This document shows, piece after piece, positions 6,198 through 8,577 of a stretch of DNA of 8,577 nucleotides (position 1 is its first letter; each line of letters begins with the position of its first letter). The translations under genes and the position numbers were made by a program. The notes below the pieces were generated by a model, which did not search any database, was not told where the DNA came from, and saw nothing but the letters and a program-made list of their open reading frames with translations. The stretch is from Candidatus Altimarinota bacterium (GTDB lineage Bacteria > Patescibacteriota > Gracilibacteria > UBA4473), in assembly GCA_027028725.1 (NCBI GenBank), contig JALVIB010000061.1, forward strand, positions 1 through 8,577, given 5' to 3'.

Positions 6198-6219
6198 TAA
6201 TAAGAATAAATAAACAAAA

Positions 6220-6714
6220 ATGAAACAAAAAGGATTCACGATCATGGAACTTACTATCGCTATTTTAGCGGTTTCGGTTGTATCTATAATTCTAGTGCTT
6301 CCGTTTAAAAACAACTTAAAAATTACCCGCGATACAGTTCGGCAAGAAAATGTCAATATGATGGCGAGCATTATTAAATACGACCAAATTTCTAGTGAAC
6401 ACAAATACCAAATCAGCAAACAAGAAGTTTGGAAAATTTTTCAGGCAAATCTAGCAAAACTTCCCCAAATTGAATCAGATAATCATTATTTCTATGGACA
6501 TTCAACAACGAGTGAGGATTTTTTTGTGGTAGTTTGTTCAGAATCCCGCGAAAAATTTTTTGTCGCAGGCACAGACCAAGCTAAATCTGATTTATCCTTA
6601 ATTTATCCTAAATCGGCCTGCGAAAACGGTAGTATTCCCATTGGAGAAAGATTTTCTCCAGTTAAAGATTCTGATAAACCAATTGATAGCTATTTGGTCT
6701 ATAAGATTATTTAG
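6220..6714 (+). CDS. Type IV pilin-like (prepilin) protein
   Basis: This 164-residue protein has a class III prepilin signal. The short charged leader MKQKG is cut before F6, giving FTIMELTIAILAVSVVSIILVLPF with Glu at +5 of the mature chain and a hydrophobic N-terminal helix (residues 6-29). The rest (about 30-164) is a soluble head with two Cys (C106 and C133) that could form a disulfide. It is probably a minor pilin or pseudopilin; the head does not tell whether it serves pili, secretion or DNA uptake. No prepilin peptidase, ATPase or other pilus genes are in the window. The ATG follows AATAAACAAAA without a Shine-Dalgarno site; the GAGGGAG at 6191-6197 is 22 bases away and belongs to a repeat. 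One TCCCGCGAA motif is read as Ser-Arg-Glu (109-111), and another follows 6 bases after the stop. Confidence 0.87.
   Translation: MKQKGFTIMELTIAILAVSVVSIILVLPFKNNLKITRDTVRQENVNMMASIIKYDQISSEHKYQISKQEVWKIFQANLAKLPQIESDNHYFYGHSTTSEDFFVVVCSESREKFFVAGTDQAKSDLSLIYPKSACENGSIPIGERFSPVKDSDKPIDSYLVYKII
6544..6552 (-). repeat. TTCGCGGGA dispersed motif, copy 12
   Basis: Exact 9-mer on the minus strand within the pilin-like gene, with A/T flanks. A near copy ACCCGCGAT lies at 6325-6333 in the same gene. Confidence 0.85.
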
Positions 6715-6720
6715 AAAAAT

Positions 6721-6729
6721 TTCGCGGGA
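6721..6729 (+). repeat. TTCGCGGGA dispersed motif, copy 13
   Basis: Exact 9-mer beginning 6 bases after the pilin stop codon. Here the flanks are symmetric: GAAAAAT on the left and ATTTTTC on the right. The transcript could form a 7-bp stem extended by two U-G pairs with a CGCG loop, ending in a U-run. Confidence 0.85.
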
Positions 6730-6745
6730 TTTTTCTGCTGAAGAA

Positions 6746-6767
6746 TTCCCCCTAGTGAAAGAGGGAC
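6746..6767. repeat. Decayed C/G-run palindrome
   Basis: TTCCCCCTAGTGAAAGAGGGAC has the layout of the right hairpin in the nuclease gene repeat (TTCCCCCT...AGGGGGAA), but its arms are imperfect. Confidence 0.45.
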
Positions 6768-6818
6768 AAAATACAATACGAAATAAAAAGAAGGATTTGT
6801 TTTTATAAATAATTCGAA

Positions 6819-6880
6819 GATCCCGCCATCGCAAGATGAGAATTTGGTCGGGATGTAGAGTCTGATTTTGTAGCAACTCT
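6819..6880 (+). other. Hairpin-rich segment, possible small RNA or repeat
   Basis: ATCCCGCCA (6820-6828) can pair with TGG-T-CGGGAT (6845-6854) with a single bulge, and a small TC-GCAA-GA apical turn has a GNRA-type loop. Next comes AGAGT (6857-6861) with ACTCT (6876-6880). An intrinsic terminator follows about 30 bases later. A promoter is not evident (TACAAT at 6772-6777 has no -35). It could be a small RNA on the plus strand or another dispersed palindrome; I do not recognise an RNA family. Confidence 0.35.
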
Positions 6881-6887
6881 AAAAAAT

Positions 6888-6896
6888 TTCGCGGGA
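6888..6896 (+). repeat. TTCGCGGGA dispersed motif, copy 14
   Basis: Exact 9-mer with full flanks (AAAAAATTTCGCGGGATTTT), 15 bases before the intrinsic terminator. Confidence 0.85.
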
Positions 6897-6911
6897 TTTT
6901 TCCTATATAAC

Positions 6912-6938
6912 AAAAAAAGCTCCCGAAGGAGCTTTTTT
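6912..6938. terminator. Bidirectional intrinsic terminator
   Basis: Stem AGCTCC (6918-6923), loop CGAA, GGAGCT (6928-6933), flanked by an A-run on the left and a T-run on the right. It can stop plus-strand transcription from the pilin side and minus-strand transcription leaving the 16S gene, whose 3' end is about 155 bases away. Its presence here means the 16S transcript is probably not continued into a 23S gene. Confidence 0.92.
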
Positions 6939-7094
6939 AATGTTCTTTTTCACCTCGGACACACGACCATCAGATTTTTACATCTTGACAACTAAATGCC
7001 TGTAAACTTCTTCGGAATAGAAAGAAACAAATTTCCGTAGAAAAACTTTCTATCTTCTAAAATCTACAATGTAGAAAATCCGACTTAGCCACTG

Positions 7095-8573
<1,479 letters not shown>

Positions 8574-8577
8574 GAAT

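Larger units (their letters stand above)
6715..7094. other. Gene-free stretch between pilin gene and 16S rRNA 3' end
   Basis: No credible gene is seen here. It contains two TTCGCGGGA motifs, a decayed C/G-run repeat (6746-6767), a hairpin-rich segment (6819-6880), an intrinsic terminator (6912-6938), and the region downstream of 16S. That last region has a small hairpin TCTAC-AAT-GTAGA at 7063-7075. I found no tRNA and no 23S start. Confidence 0.7.

Noticed and set aside
6598..6876. Minus-strand frame of 92 codons spanning the pilin 3' end and the following gap
   Set aside because: It is antisense to a well-supported prepilin gene, contains a motif copy and repeat remnants, and has no recognisable domain or promoter.
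564..6896. CRISPR-like array from the repeated motif
   Set aside because: Spacing is irregular (50 to about 2000 bases), copies occur in both orientations and within genes, and the repeat is only 9-17 bases long.
6940..7094. tRNA or 23S start in the region downstream of 16S
   Set aside because: No TΨC-loop GTTCGA-type sequence, no cloverleaf and no 23S 5' motif are seen before the terminator.

Overview
The window looks like a piece of an AT-rich genome from the Candidate Phyla Radiation (Patescibacteria). The main evidence is a divergent 16S rRNA gene on the minus strand at the right end. It carries several unusual but structurally compensated changes, has no 23S gene following it, and lacks the usual anti-Shine-Dalgarno (anti-SD) sequence at its 3' end. 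TGA works as a stop codon here (the antitoxin ends in TGA inside the toxin gene), which argues against the Gracilibacteria/Absconditabacteria code 25. I cannot name the lineage more precisely from sequence alone.

Left part (1-1422): a two-gene plus-strand unit encodes a DUF937 (YidB-like) protein and, 3 bases later, a lipoprotein with a thermonuclease (SNase) domain. The nuclease signal peptide is interrupted in frame by a palindromic repeat of about 100 bp. A strong bidirectional terminator separates this unit from a convergent 1056-residue minus-strand protein of unknown function (1423-4593).

Middle (4594-6714): divergent promoters lie between the large gene and a Phd/YefM-type antitoxin plus MazF/PemK-type toxin pair. 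The pair's promoter is overlaid by two TTGTACAA palindromes. Next come a DUF1858 (hybrid-cluster-associated redox disulfide) protein, a stand-alone PheT-like tRNA-binding OB-fold protein with a cysteine-rich N-terminus, and a single type IV pilin-like protein.

Right part (6715-8577): a 380-base gene-free stretch holds palindromic repeat remnants, a hairpin-rich segment and an intrinsic terminator, followed by a nearly complete 16S rRNA gene on the minus strand.

The most striking signal is a dispersed word, TTCGCGGGA (TCCCGCGAA on the other strand), flanked by A/T and extended as AAATTTCGCGGGATTTT. I count 14 exact copies in the roughly 7.1 kb outside the rRNA, in both orientations, inside genes and between them, plus about ten near copies and none in the 16S gene. 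Base composition predicts about 0.02. The layout (short GC core, A/T flanks, tolerated inside genes, often beside gene ends) resembles the DNA uptake sequences of Pasteurellaceae and Neisseria. A CGCG-recognising methylase or a chromosome-organising protein could also explain it. The second notable signal is the coupled loss of the 16S anti-SD and of Shine-Dalgarno sites before every gene in the window.
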